A DNA stretch of 64,000 nt from Mycobacterium sp. 3519A (lineage in GTDB: Bacteria; Actinomycetota; Actinomycetes; Mycobacteriales; Mycobacteriaceae). Location: the NCBI RefSeq assembly GCF_900240945.1, contig NZ_OESG01000014.1:2696734-2760733 (forward strand), read 5' to 3'. The notes beneath the pieces were generated by a model that saw only the letters and a program-made list of their open reading frames with translations, did no database searches and was not told where the DNA came from. Position numbers and translations under genes: made by a program. Shown here one piece after another: positions 9,380 through 17,803 of this stretch (position 1 is its first letter; each line of letters opens with the position of its first letter).

Positions 9380-10663
9380 TCAGGCGGCGTTGCGCCAGGC
9401 GATCTCGTCGGCGAACGCGATTTCGATGCTGCTCACTGGGGATCGCAGCCTGCCCGGCAATGGTGGTGCCTTCGATTTGTGGCGGGCTCCGGTGGGCGTG
9501 GTGACCTCGGAGATGTGTGTGCCGTCCCGATCGCGCTTCGTGGTGATCCGCCAACCGGGAGCCTCTTTCGCGTAGTTACAGGCCTCGCAGGCGCCCCGTC
9601 CGTTGAGGTCGTTTGTCTCGCCACCTGTGGCGTGCGAATTCGCATGGTCGGTGTGGCGGATCGGCGCGTCGCAGTAGGGAGTTCGGCAAGTGTCGTCCCT
9701 GAATGCGATGAACTGCGCGAGTCCTTTGGGGAACAAGCGAGCCCGCGACTCCATAGCCACCAGCGCACCCGAGGCAGGATGGCGGTAGAGCCGACGCAGA
9801 GTGGCCTTGGAGCGTTCGTCGGCGATAGCTCTGCTCGCCAGGTGGCAGGCGATGGCAGCGGGGATCGGCCCGTGCCCCTGGACCCGAGCCGGAGAGGTGT
9901 CGCCGCCGAGCAGCGTCTCATCAGAGATCACCAGGTCTATCGCGACGGGGACGGGGACGTCCGCGGGGCGACCAGTGATCCTCTCGTAAGCCGTGTCGGC
10001 CATGACCTGACCACGGGATCGGTCGTCGAAGGTGGTGTCGGCGGCGCGCTTGAGCGAGGCATAGATCCCGACCCCCTGCGCCATCGGTAGCAGCACTGTC
10101 ACAGAGGACATGTTGTTCGGTGCCGGACGCACGGTCACACTGCGCTCTGACTCCGCGCGCACAGCGCGGTCGACAACAGCCTGCGGGTCGAGTTCGTAGG
10201 CAATGGATTTGGCGTCGGCCTCAATTGTCTTGTCGCCCTTGCCCTCGAGCTCAGACTGATCTGCGCACATCCGCACGTCGAGCTTTCCGCGATCCTCGAT
10301 GCTCAGGCACGCGGACTCCTTCACGATCAGGGTGGCCCGCCATTCGGAGAGCGCGCCGGCCTCCAATGCTGCCAGGGTGTGGGGCATCTCGTGAACCAGA
10401 GCCTTGGCGAAGCCGAGATGGCGATTGCCGCGGTTAGGGGAGTCGTGGCGAGCCAGTGCGATCTCGCTGGCCAGACCCTTGCCGCGGTTGGCCGCGGGTA
10501 TGCCCTCGACCTCTTCGCGGGCCCGACGCTTCAGGTCGAGTGCTGCAGTCAGCCGCGCCTGGCCGGCAGCAGCGACAGCCTTGATGTGTTCGAGCTCAGC
10601 GATGCCCACGACCAGGGCCGCCTCATCGGCGTCCGGGTCGACGTTCGCAAATAGTTCGAACAC
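9380..10663 (-). CDS. DUF222 / HNH endonuclease family protein (13E12-type)
   Basis: The 427-residue protein has an N-terminal helical DUF222 region and a C-terminal HNH motif: CRTPYCDAPIRHTDH, then a central Asn and the closing CEACNYAKEAPGW, so the metal-binding cysteines and HNH residues look intact. Such 13E12 proteins are repeated through mycobacterial genomes and one group carries phage attachment sites; their cellular role is unsettled. The GTG start is 7 nt after a good -10 element, pointing to a leaderless mRNA. It interrupts the backbone between glgC and the efflux operon, which suggests insertion. No flanking target duplication was found by eye. Confidence 0.85.
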   Translation of the reverse strand: MFELFANVDPDADEAALVVGIAELEHIKAVAAAGQARLTAALDLKRRAREEVEGIPAANRGKGLASEIALARHDSPNRGNRHLGFAKALVHEMPHTLAALEAGALSEWRATLIVKESACLSIEDRGKLDVRMCADQSELEGKGDKTIEADAKSIAYELDPQAVVDRAVRAESERSVTVRPAPNNMSSVTVLLPMAQGVGIYASLKRAADTTFDDRSRGQVMADTAYERITGRPADVPVPVAIDLVISDETLLGGDTSPARVQGHGPIPAAIACHLASRAIADERSKATLRRLYRHPASGALVAMESRARLFPKGLAQFIAFRDDTCRTPYCDAPIRHTDHANSHATGGETNDLNGRGACEACNYAKEAPGWRITTKRDRDGTHISEVTTPTGARHKSKAPPLPGRLRSPVSSIEIAFADEIAWRNAA

Positions 10664-10670
10664 ATGTTCG

Positions 10671-10698
10671 AGTATAGCTGATTCCGCTGGCCCGTCAA
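10671..10698 (-). promoter_or_regulatory. Sigma-A-type promoter of the DUF222/HNH gene, leaderless
   Basis: On the minus strand TTGACG (10698-10693) and TATACT (10676-10671) are separated by 16 bp, and the GTG start codon lies 7 nt beyond the -10 element. This spacing places the transcription start at or next to the start codon, and there is no room for a ribosome-binding site. Confidence 0.65.
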
Positions 10699-10703
10699 GG
10701 CTT

Positions 10704-10728
10704 ATGTCTCAGGACATCGGTGACACAT
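10704..10728. repeat. Short palindrome block upstream of the HNH gene, possible operator or IS-end remnant
   Basis: A perfect 5-4-5 palindrome (ATGTC, TCAG, GACAT) at 10704-10717 runs into CGGTGACACAT, so TGTC and TGACA also face each other over 21 bp. It sits 5 bp upstream of the -35 element of the HNH gene. I recall similar sequences at ends of IS481-type elements but cannot confirm this; an operator is the other option. Confidence 0.35.
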
Positions 10729-10751
10729 CGCCTGGGTTCGCGTCCCGGCGA

Positions 10752-11600
10752 TCAGTCGAGCACAGCGAAACGGAACCGGCCAAGGCGCTGCGGGTCCGCG
10801 GCGATGTCGATCTCGGTGATCCGCTCGCAGACGACGGTGAAGCACAGCACCAACGCCAACTTGCCCTTCGGGGCGACGACGATGCCGACGGCGTCATCCA
10901 CCAACGCCGGTTGGGCGAACCGCGCGTTGGCCGAGAACGCCTGTGCATTCGCTGCGACGGTGCGGGCCCCGCGCAACGTCGTCGGGGTGCCCGCCGCGGC
11001 GGCGTCGACGCGCAGCACCACGTCGCTGTCGAGCACGCCGAGCAGCGCGTCGAAGTCACCGTCGCGGGCGGCCGCGTAGAACGCGTGGACGAGTCGCCGT
11101 TGACTCGCCAAATCCGTTGCGTCGCCGTGAGATTTACCGCGCACGCGGCGACGGGCCCGCGACGCGAGCTGCGCGGCGGAGCTTTCGGTCCGGCCGACGA
11201 TCGGTGCGATCTCCGCGAACGGCAGGTCGAACATGTCGTGCAGCACGAACGCCAGCCGTTCGGCGGGATTCAGGGTCTGCAGGATGACAAGCAACGCCAC
11301 TCCGATCGAGTCGGCAAGCACCGCTTCGGTTTCCGGGTCGACGGACTCGTCTGCGACGGGCGGCGCCTCGTCGAGCGGTTCCTCGGACCGCGCGCTGCGT
11401 GCCCTCAACATGTCCAGACAGATGTGCGCGACGACGGTGGTCAACCAGCCACGCAGATTGCGCACGTCACTGACGTCGGTGCGGTCGAAGCGCAGCCACG
11501 CCTCCTGGACGGCGTCGTCGGCCTCGGTCAGCGAACCCAGCATCCGGTAGGCGACGGCGCGCAGATGTGGACGGTGCTCCTCGAACAGCTTCTCGGACAT
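10752..11600 (-). CDS. ECF sigma factor with SnoaL-like C-terminal extension
   Basis: The 282-residue protein contains sigma region 2 (RAVAYRMLGSLTEADDAVQE and the LRGWLTTVVAHICLDMLR that follows, residues 14-62), region 4 (LNPAERLAFVLHDMFDLPFA and SAAQLASRARRRVRG, about residues 109-153), and a C-terminal NTF2/SnoaL-like part (AFYAAARDGDFDALLGVLDS) typical of SigJ/ECF41-like groups, where the extension takes the place of an anti-sigma factor. It is the last gene of the raaS-type operon, 9 bp after the second methyltransferase-like gene. No anti-sigma gene is adjacent. M. tuberculosis lacks a sigma gene here as far as I recall. Confidence 0.85.
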   Translation of the reverse strand: MSEKLFEEHRPHLRAVAYRMLGSLTEADDAVQEAWLRFDRTDVSDVRNLRGWLTTVVAHICLDMLRARSARSEEPLDEAPPVADESVDPETEAVLADSIGVALLVILQTLNPAERLAFVLHDMFDLPFAEIAPIVGRTESSAAQLASRARRRVRGKSHGDATDLASQRRLVHAFYAAARDGDFDALLGVLDSDVVLRVDAAAAGTPTTLRGARTVAANAQAFSANARFAQPALVDDAVGIVVAPKGKLALVLCFTVVCERITEIDIAADPQRLGRFRFAVLD

Positions 11601-11609
11601 GTCCCGTCG

Positions 11610-12284
11610 TCACCAGACGCCGGGCACCAGCCGGTAGTGCACCTTTCGGGTGTACTCGTCGTAGCCGGCGAGTTCCTGCCGGAGCATTTTCTCCTCGTCC
11701 TCGATGCGGGCCGCGAGCACCGGCAGCGCCAGGGCGATCGCGAGCAGACCCCAGTACGAGTCCAACGCCAGCGGAGTGCCGATCATCATGATCAGCGTCC
11801 CGACGTACATCGGGTGGCGGACAACGCCGTAAAGGCCTGTGTCGACGACCTTCTGGTCCGCCTCCACCGCGATGGTCGCCGCCGCGTAGCTGTTCTGGAT
11901 CACCACCAGCTGCGCCATGACCAGCCCGACGGCGACCAGAACGTCGCCGAGGATCACGACCGGGGTCGGCACAGTCGACCAGCCGAACCGGTGGTCGAGG
12001 GCGCTGACGACGAGCGTCGCGACGACCGCCACGATCGTTGCGGTGATGATGAGCTTCTGCACGGCCCTGCCCTCGGCCAGCGGGCCTGCCTTCATCCGCC
12101 GCTGCAACGCGGCCGGGTTCTTCACCGCCAGATAGACACTCGGCACGATCGTCGACACGATGAAGACGGCGATGAAAACCCATGCCTGCCAATAATCAAG
12201 CGTGCCGGCGGGCCAGAACAGCAGCACGGCGAAGAAGGCGACGCCGAACAACGCCGATGCCACTGTTTGCACTGCGATCTTCAT
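11610..12284 (-). CDS. Isoprenylcysteine carboxyl methyltransferase-like membrane protein (second of a tandem pair)
   Basis: The 224-residue integral membrane protein has hydrophobic helices at residues 5-25, 32-52, 75-97 and 103-125 and the ICMT/PEMT-type AdoMet motif GLYGVVRHPMYVGTLIMMIG, followed by EEKMLRQELAGYDEYTRKVH. It closely resembles the next gene upstream (same length; shared FWPAGT.DYWQAW and ALDHRFGWS). It matches Rv1216c in size and position. The ATG follows a GAGGAGAAG ribosome-binding site. The substrate is unknown; a lipid or small molecule modified in the membrane is likely. Confidence 0.83.
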   Translation of the reverse strand: MKIAVQTVASALFGVAFFAVLLFWPAGTLDYWQAWVFIAVFIVSTIVPSVYLAVKNPAALQRRMKAGPLAEGRAVQKLIITATIVAVVATLVVSALDHRFGWSTVPTPVVILGDVLVAVGLVMAQLVVIQNSYAAATIAVEADQKVVDTGLYGVVRHPMYVGTLIMMIGTPLALDSYWGLLAIALALPVLAARIEDEEKMLRQELAGYDEYTRKVHYRLVPGVW

Positions 12285-12293
12285 GACTTCTCC

Positions 12294-12968
12294 TCACCAG
12301 ACGTAGGGCACCAAGCGGGAATGCACGTTTCGGGTGTACTCGCGGTAGCCGGTCAGTTCCGCCGTCAACGCCGTCTCCTCGTCGAGGATGCGGACTACGA
12401 ACAAGAGCAGATCGAGCGCGACGACGAGCAGTGCCCAGTACGAGCCGAGCGCCAGGGCGACACCGACGAGCATGACCAGCGCGCCGAAGTACATCGGATG
12501 CCGGACCAGGCCGTACAGCCCGGTGGACACCACCGCCTGATCGGCCTCGACGGTGATATTCGCTGCGGCATAGCTGTTTTGGATGACGACCAGCATGGTG
12601 ATACCAAGTCCGACCACCACCAGCACGTTGCCGATGAGGACCAGCGGCGTCGGCACGTTCGACCAGCCGAATCGATGATCGAGCGCCGAAACGACCAGCA
12701 GGGCAAAGTACGCCAGCACCACGCCGGCGCTGACGACCTTCTGGACCGGCCTGGATTCGTGCCGCGGGCCGGCGTTCATCCGGCGACGCAACACCGCCGG
12801 GTTCGTCAGGGCGACATACACCGTGTAGACCACCGACAGCGCGGTGAAGACGCCGAGGAACAACCACGCCTGCCAGTAGTCGAATGTTCCCGCGGGCCAG
12901 AACAACGCCAGCGCGAACAGCGCAAGGCTCAGCACGGATGTCGTCGTGACCTGCGATGCAGTTCTCAT
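12294..12968 (-). CDS. Isoprenylcysteine carboxyl methyltransferase-like membrane protein (first of a tandem pair)
   Basis: The 224-residue paralogue of the following gene has the same four or five hydrophobic helices and the conserved C-terminal motif GLYGLVRHPMYFGALVMLVG with EETALTAELTGYREYTRNVH. Its ATG overlaps the stop of the ABC permease by 4 bp, so it is coupled to the transporter. A tandem duplication of the Rv1216c-type gene is the simplest explanation. Whether one copy has a changed substrate cannot be read from the sequence; both keep the RHPMY motif. Confidence 0.83.
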   Translation of the reverse strand: MRTASQVTTTSVLSLALFALALFWPAGTFDYWQAWLFLGVFTALSVVYTVYVALTNPAVLRRRMNAGPRHESRPVQKVVSAGVVLAYFALLVVSALDHRFGWSNVPTPLVLIGNVLVVVGLGITMLVVIQNSYAAANITVEADQAVVSTGLYGLVRHPMYFGALVMLVGVALALGSYWALLVVALDLLLFVVRILDEETALTAELTGYREYTRNVHSRLVPYVW

Positions 12969-14578
12969 AATGCATCCCGGTTGCGGTAGATCCAGCAGGC
13001 ACTCATTGTCAGCGCTGCGGCGACGACGACCATGACCGCCAGCGCCACGACGGGATAGTGCGACGGCGCGGTGGTGCGGCCCACCGGCGACAGGTCGATC
13101 AGCCAGCGCGGCAGCCGCAGCAGCGCGCCAAGATACAGCGACACGACGACGAATGTGACTGCCAGCCAACCGATCCAGGCCTGCCGAAGGGCCACGGCGA
13201 CAGCCGCGACGCCTGCGATGACCGCCATCGCGGGGACAAAGGCCAGACCGGCCAGCGTCAACTTCACGATGGTGGCGGGTTCGCCGAGCGTCAGCCCCGC
13301 ACCCAGCCCGTTGCCGAGGCCGGCGAAAAACATCAACACCACCGACCCGATCAGCGCGGCGGCCACCGCGGTCAGCAGCCACCGCCACCGCGATACGGCA
13401 CCGGCCAACACCGCCTCCCCGAGCCCGGACTGCTCGTCGGTGTACACCCGGAGCACGGCGGTGACGACGTACGCGGTCGCGGCGGCCGCCAGGAACTGCG
13501 TCATCGTCGTGTACACACCATCGTTGCCCTGCGCGGCCAGCACCCTGGCAAACAGCTCGTTGTCCTCGGCGGCGTCGAGCAACGACTTCGTCATCGAGCC
13601 GAAAGCCAAACCCGCCAAGAACAATCCGACCGTCCAGCCGATCGTCTGGCCGCGCTGCAGGGTGAGATGCAACGCCAGTACGCCTGTGACCGGGCGCGCG
13701 TTGGGCTTCTCGCCGGTGGACGGGATCACGCCGTCGTCGTACTGCCTGCCGCCCTCCAGCCAGGCCGCCAGCGCCATCAGCGCCAGCGCGAGCCCCACCA
13801 GCAGTGCGAACGGCCACCAGCGCAGGTCCACGAACGGACGCATCTGCTGTGCCCAGGCGATCGGGGAGAACCAGCTCAACGCCGAACCGGAATTGTCGAT
13901 GACGTCCCCGATGCCGCGCACCAAAGCGGCAACCGCCAACGCGCCCATCGCCGCTCCGGTTGCGGTGCGGGCCTGGCGCCACAGCTGCGCCGTCACGGCG
14001 GCCACCGCGCCGAACACCATGGCCACCCCGGTGATTCCGAGACACATCGCTGCGGTGTCGACGACGCGGAAGCCCGTCGACGCCATCGCCAGCGTCATGG
14101 TGACCGCGAGCACGGCGTTCACGCCGCCGACCAGGATCAGCGCGGCGTAGGTGCGGGCGTAGCGGCCCACCACCGACGACAGCACCAGTTCCGCGATGCC
14201 GTTCTCTTCCTCCGCACGGGTGTGCCGAATGACCGTGGTGATCGACAGAATCGATGCCGCGACGATCAGCGTGAGCATCAGTTCGTTGGCCATCATCGCG
14301 CCGAGGTCCGTCTCGTTGCCGCCGAACATCGGCCCGCCCAACATCATTCCCGCGGGCGTCTTGAGCAGGTTGACCCGCGCCAGTCGTTGCGCCTCTTCCG
14401 GATAGGCCAGTTTGATCGTGTTCGGGGCGTACACCATCATCAGCGTGAGCGCCGCGATCCACACCGAAAGCCGAATCCGGTCGCGGCGCAGGGCCAGTCG
14501 CAGCAGGCCTGCGACTCCGGTGAACGGTGACCCGGGCCGGAAGGCCTCGTGCCGGCCCGCGACGGTTGCGGTCGTCAT
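12965..14578 (-). CDS. ABC transporter permease, multidrug efflux (Rv1217c-like)
   Basis: The 537-residue protein has about twelve hydrophobic segments in two halves of six, as in the tetronasin-type (TnrB3-like) ABC-2 permeases. It begins after a cytoplasmic N-terminus containing [20 protein letters not shown] and ends in a helix near residues 505-528. It is the membrane partner of the ATPase encoded just upstream, whose stop overlaps its ATG by 4 bp. The M. tuberculosis pair Rv1217c-Rv1218c exports several antimicrobials, so drug efflux is the likely role. Confidence 0.88.
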   Translation of the reverse strand: MTTATVAGRHEAFRPGSPFTGVAGLLRLALRRDRIRLSVWIAALTLMMVYAPNTIKLAYPEEAQRLARVNLLKTPAGMMLGGPMFGGNETDLGAMMANELMLTLIVAASILSITTVIRHTRAEEENGIAELVLSSVVGRYARTYAALILVGGVNAVLAVTMTLAMASTGFRVVDTAAMCLGITGVAMVFGAVAAVTAQLWRQARTATGAAMGALAVAALVRGIGDVIDNSGSALSWFSPIAWAQQMRPFVDLRWWPFALLVGLALALMALAAWLEGGRQYDDGVIPSTGEKPNARPVTGVLALHLTLQRGQTIGWTVGLFLAGLAFGSMTKSLLDAAEDNELFARVLAAQGNDGVYTTMTQFLAAAATAYVVTAVLRVYTDEQSGLGEAVLAGAVSRWRWLLTAVAAALIGSVVLMFFAGLGNGLGAGLTLGEPATIVKLTLAGLAFVPAMAVIAGVAAVAVALRQAWIGWLAVTFVVVSLYLGALLRLPRWLIDLSPVGRTTAPSHYPVVALAVMVVVAAALTMSACWIYRNRDAL

Positions 14579-15507
14579 CGTGTCACTCCCTGATACTCAC
14601 GCAGGAAGAGGTCCTCGAGCGACGCAGGCGTCACCGTGAGTTCCTCGATGCCGAGTTCGGTCAGGTGCTCCATGACGAAATCCAGGTCGGTGCGGTCCAC
14701 CGAGAAGCGGACGGCGGCGTCCTGGACGGTGAAGTCGTGCACGTACGGAAGCTGGTGCAGCCCACGGGCATCACCGCGGGTGCGCACGGTGATGGTGGTC
14801 CGCATCAGGTGCCGCAACTCCGCGAGCGTGCCGGACTTCACCGCGCGGCCCGACCGGATGATCGTGACGTTGTCGCAGAGCTTCTCCACCTCGGCCAGGA
14901 TGTGGCTGGAGAGCAGCACGGCAGCGCCGCGGCCGGCGACCTCCTCGACGCAGGTCTGAAAAGCCTTTTCCATCAACGGGTCCAGGCCTGACGTCGGCTC
15001 GTCGAGAATGTACAGCTCGGCGTTGGTGGAAAACGCGGCGACGATCGCCACCTTCTGCCGGTTGCCCTTCGAATAGGTGCGAGCCTTCTTGTGCGGGTCG
15101 AGTTCGAACCGCTCGATCAGCTGGTCGCGGCGCCGGGTGTCGACGCCGTTGCCGCGCAGACCGGCAAGGAAATCGATGGCCTGCAGCCCGGTCAGATTCG
15201 GCCACAACGTCACATCGCCTGGCACGTAAGCGATGCGTCGGTGCAATGCAACCGCGTCACGCCAGGGGTCGCCGCCGAGCAACCGAACCGTTCCGGTGTC
15301 GGCGCGCAGCAGGCCGAGCAGGACCCGGATCGTGGTGGACTTGCCGGCGCCGTTGGGGCCGAGGAAGCCGGTGATGTCACCCGGTGCCACCGTCAGGTCG
15401 AGACCGTCGAGAGCCTTGGTGTGGCCGAAAGACTTTGACAGTCCCCGGATTTCGACAGCGGGCTGCGACCGCGCGATGTCAGCCCGTTGCAGGGATGCCG
15501 TCGTCAT
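14575..15507 (-). CDS. ABC transporter ATP-binding protein, multidrug efflux (Rv1218c-like)
   Basis: The 310-residue ATPase shows Walker [10 protein letters not shown] near residue 53, a degenerate ABC signature YSKGNRQKV, Walker [15 protein letters not shown], and a C-terminal DUF4162-like part usual for drug and antibiotic exporters. I placed the start at ATG 15505-15507 ([20 protein letters not shown]), which has a purine-rich ribosome-binding site and matches the length of Rv1218c. A longer frame from 15549 lies inside the upstream regulator. It overlaps the TetR gene by 29 bp. Confidence 0.9.
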   Translation of the reverse strand: MTTASLQRADIARSQPAVEIRGLSKSFGHTKALDGLDLTVAPGDITGFLGPNGAGKSTTIRVLLGLLRADTGTVRLLGGDPWRDAVALHRRIAYVPGDVTLWPNLTGLQAIDFLAGLRGNGVDTRRRDQLIERFELDPHKKARTYSKGNRQKVAIVAAFSTNAELYILDEPTSGLDPLMEKAFQTCVEEVAGRGAAVLLSSHILAEVEKLCDNVTIIRSGRAVKSGTLAELRHLMRTTITVRTRGDARGLHQLPYVHDFTVQDAAVRFSVDRTDLDFVMEHLTELGIEELTVTPASLEDLFLREYQGVTR

Positions 15508-16165
15508 TCTGCTCTCCTTCGTTGGATGTGAACGGAATACCTTTTTCACGTGCCGCGAGGAATGCGTCGTACATGGTGGAGTCGGTCATCAGGCCCTCGG
15601 TGTAGATCTCGAGGGCAGGCAGGATCATCTGTTCGCCGTAGTCACGCAGCACGGCGCGCAGATCGGTTGGGGTGGGGTGCATCTGGATGAAAAGGAAGAA
15701 TCCGCCGCCACTGGTCAGGCCGAGGAACTTGGCGCGGGCCTGCGGGTCCCGGCTGGGCTTGAGCAGGCCGTTCTGCACACCCTCCTCGAGGTACCCCTCA
15801 GCGTTGTCGATCATCCGCTGCCACATCATCTTCGCCAGGTCGCTGCCGGACTGCATGCTGCGCACCAGGTAGGCCATCATCGGCGCGTACGACTCGATCT
15901 CGGACATCTGCCTGAACCACTCGGCGGGATCGCTGGCCTGCATGGAGGCCGACTTCCCGGTGCGGATCTCCTCGGCGATGTAGTCGTCGCACGCCTTGCG
16001 CAGTCCGTCCTTGGAGCCGAAGTGATGGATCACCAGCGCGGCGGATACGCCCGCGGATTCGGCGATGCTGCGAAGCCCCACGTTGAACCCGTGCTCACCC
16101 CACTGCTCGATCGCCGCATCGCGAATCCTCGCGACGGCCGTGCGATCGTCCGGTGCTGAACGCAT
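15479..16165 (-). CDS. raaS: TetR-family regulator of the efflux operon (RaaS / Rv1219c-like)
   Basis: The 228-residue repressor has an N-terminal helix-turn-helix ([20 protein letters not shown] and [20 protein letters not shown], residues 14-54) and a C-terminal ligand-binding domain with [20 protein letters not shown]. The M. tuberculosis orthologue RaaS represses the Rv1217c-Rv1218c exporter and affects survival under drugs. Its ATG is 7 nt downstream of a -10 element, so the mRNA is probably leaderless. Two palindromes lie over the promoter and start codon, consistent with autoregulation of the whole operon. Confidence 0.88.
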   Translation of the reverse strand: MRSAPDDRTAVARIRDAAIEQWGEHGFNVGLRSIAESAGVSAALVIHHFGSKDGLRKACDDYIAEEIRTGKSASMQASDPAEWFRQMSEIESYAPMMAYLVRSMQSGSDLAKMMWQRMIDNAEGYLEEGVQNGLLKPSRDPQARAKFLGLTSGGGFFLFIQMHPTPTDLRAVLRDYGEQMILPALEIYTEGLMTDSTMYDAFLAAREKGIPFTSNEGEQNDDGIPATG

Positions 16166-16191
16166 GTTCAGTACGCTAAACGCGCGTTCAG
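16153..16191. promoter_or_regulatory. Tandem palindromic operators over the raaS promoter and start codon
   Basis: The first palindrome is GTGCTGAAC-GCAT-GTTCAGTAC at 16153-16174, one mismatch in 9-bp arms; the ATG of raaS lies inside it. The second is CTAAAC-GCGC-GTTCAG at 16176-16191, one mismatch, with the same 4-bp spacer. The cores CTGAAC and CTAAAC start exactly 20 bp apart, about two helical turns. On the minus strand the second site fills the spacer between -35 and -10 and the first covers the transcription start. Confidence 0.75.
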
Positions 16192-16202
16192 TGCCTCGTC
16201 AA
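16173..16202 (-). promoter_or_regulatory. Promoter of the raaS-ABC operon, leaderless
   Basis: On the minus strand TTGACG (16202-16197), 18 bp, and TAGCGT (16178-16173) form a sigma-A-like promoter. The ATG lies 7 nt after the -10 element, so transcription probably begins at the start codon. Confidence 0.6.
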
Positions 16203-16310
16203 GGACCAGGGCCGTAAAAGATCCGTAAAGACGTGTCGCGCCGCCTCCGGCCGGTTTTGCTGGGTACTTTCTCCACGTCACAGGTGGCAACACGGGAGGG
16301 CGGCGACCAA

Positions 16311-16991
16311 GTGGGTAGAGCGATCGGGGAAATCCTGCCGTTGGCGGTGGCACTGGCGGCGGGACCGCTGCCGGTCATCGCGATCATGCTCATCCTGGTT
16401 TCCGACGACGCGAAGGCCAAAGGCATCGGGTTCGTCGTCGGCCGCATCGTCGGTCTGGCCGCGATCGTGGCCGTCGGCCTGGTGATCTTCTCGTTGCTCG
16501 ACGATCCGGCGCTGGCGAACCACCAGCACCCGCGTCCCGCGATGTCGGTGGCCCGGATCGTGATCGGCGCGGTGCTGATGGTGCTCGCCTACCGGATGTG
16601 GCGACAGCGCAACGAGCCCGCCAAGCCGAGCCCGTTGACACGCCGGGTCGACGCGCTGACTCCGAGCGGCTCGGTGGGGCTGGGACTCCTGGTGAGCGTC
16701 ATCGACCCGGCGAGCGTCTCGGTGGGATTCCTGTCCGGGGTGGACATCGCCGCCGCGCGGTTGCCCGTCTCCACGGCTGTCCTGGTGGCCTGCGCGTTCG
16801 TCGTCCTGTCGACCCTGACGATCACGGTTCCGGTGGCGGGTTACCTGGTGGGCGGGCAGGCGGTCCGCGACCGCCTCGTCGGCATCAAGGGCTGGCTGCA
16901 GACCAACGAGAAAGCCGTGATGATGGTGTTGTTCCTGCTCATCGGCGCGATGCTGATCGGCCGCGGAATCCGCGACCTGGCCGGCGCGTGA
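16311..16991 (+). CDS. GAP family (SfLAP-like) membrane protein
   Basis: The 226-residue protein begins VGRAIGEILPLAVALAAGPL and has six hydrophobic segments, with the pattern LPVIAIMLIL, GFVVGRIVGLAAIVAVGLVI and MVLFLLIGAMLIGRGI of the GAP/SfLAP (Sap) family, which in mycobacteria is linked to export of cell-wall glycolipids. I chose the GTG at 16311 because GGGAGGG at 16294-16300 precedes it and the membrane domain starts there; an open frame extends back to 16233. It converges with the O-methyltransferase gene. The substrate is unknown. Confidence 0.78.
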   Translation: MGRAIGEILPLAVALAAGPLPVIAIMLILVSDDAKAKGIGFVVGRIVGLAAIVAVGLVIFSLLDDPALANHQHPRPAMSVARIVIGAVLMVLAYRMWRQRNEPAKPSPLTRRVDALTPSGSVGLGLLVSVIDPASVSVGFLSGVDIAAARLPVSTAVLVACAFVVLSTLTITVPVAGYLVGGQAVRDRLVGIKGWLQTNEKAVMMVLFLLIGAMLIGRGIRDLAGA

Positions 16992-16994
16992 GTC

Positions 16995-17660
16995 TCAGTC
17001 GCGGGCGGCGGCCAGCAGACCGTCGCCAAGCGGGATGAGCACGGGCGTCAACCGCTCGTCCTCGGCGATCAGGCGCGCCGCCTCACGCACCGCGACGACT
17101 TCGGCGTCCTTGGCGTTCGCGTCGCCCGCTCGTCCACCAAGGGCCGCCCGATGCACGACGATCGCACCGCCAGGCCGCAGCAACCGAACGCCCTCTTCCA
17201 CGAACTGCGGCTGATCGATCGGATCGGCGTCGACGAACACCAGGTCGTAGGACTCGTCGGCCAGCCGGGTCAGCACTTCCTGCGCACGGCCGACGATCAA
17301 CCGGGTGCGTCCGGGGCCGACACCCGCCTCGCTGAACGCCTGCTTGGCCAATCGTTGGTGCTCGGGTTCGACGTCGATGGTGGTGAGCACGCCGTCGTCG
17401 CGCATACCTGAGAGCAACCACAGGCCGCTGACGCCGGCGCCGGTGCCGACCTCGACCACCGCCTTGGCGCCGGTCAGCTTGGCCAGCACGCAGATCAGCG
17501 CGCCGACCGCGGGGGTGACCGCACCGGCGCCGATGTCGACGGCCCGCTCCCGGGCCGCGGCGACGATGGCGTCCTCGGAGATCGAGCCCTCGGCGTGGCT
17601 GACGATGGAATCGGGCCGGCTTTGCGGTCCGCCCCCGATGACGTCGTCGATGCCGGCCAT
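16995..17660 (-). CDS. Class I SAM-dependent O-methyltransferase (Rv1220c-like)
   Basis: The 221-residue protein contains motif [21 protein letters not shown] near residue 62, then [18 protein letters not shown] and the acidic [20 protein letters not shown], the pattern of catechol/caffeoyl-CoA-type O-methyltransferases that bind a divalent metal. The ATG at 17658-17660 gives the family length; the frame is open for about 50 codons more into the sigE promoter region. It is divergent from sigE. The substrate is unknown. Confidence 0.87.
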   Translation of the reverse strand: MAGIDDVIGGGPQSRPDSIVSHAEGSISEDAIVAAARERAVDIGAGAVTPAVGALICVLAKLTGAKAVVEVGTGAGVSGLWLLSGMRDDGVLTTIDVEPEHQRLAKQAFSEAGVGPGRTRLIVGRAQEVLTRLADESYDLVFVDADPIDQPQFVEEGVRLLRPGGAIVVHRAALGGRAGDANAKDAEVVAVREAARLIAEDERLTPVLIPLGDGLLAAARD

Positions 17661-17803
17661 GCCCGCAGCGTAGAGCGAAGCCAGGTGGCCCGCAGCAGCG
17701 ACACGCCCGGGCCCGTCCGGCAGAATCACAGCCTGCGAAAACTCGTTTGCGCTGGTGGGAAAATGGGTAGCTGAGGTTCTCAGGAAAAGTTCAGTTTGCT
17801 CAT
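17661..17803 (+). promoter_or_regulatory. sigE upstream region with palindrome and repeat
   Basis: This 143-bp divergent spacer holds a perfect CTGAG-GTT-CTCAG palindrome at 17771-17783. Two related 8-mers, TTCTCAGG (17777-17784) and GTTCAGTT (17789-17796), lie in direct order 20 bp before the first ATG. In M. tuberculosis the sigE promoter is driven by the MprAB two-component system and by other sigma factors; calling these repeats an MprA box is inference. Confidence 0.4.

Noticed and set aside
9380..10663. The HNH gene as part of a prophage such as phiRv1
   Set aside because: No integrase, capsid, terminase or excisionase gene lies nearby; both flanks are chromosomal backbone.
10404..12989. 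An 861-codon plus-strand frame across the sigma and methyltransferase genes
   Set aside because: It is antisense to three well-supported genes and has repetitive Asp/His/Arg/Gln composition without domains.
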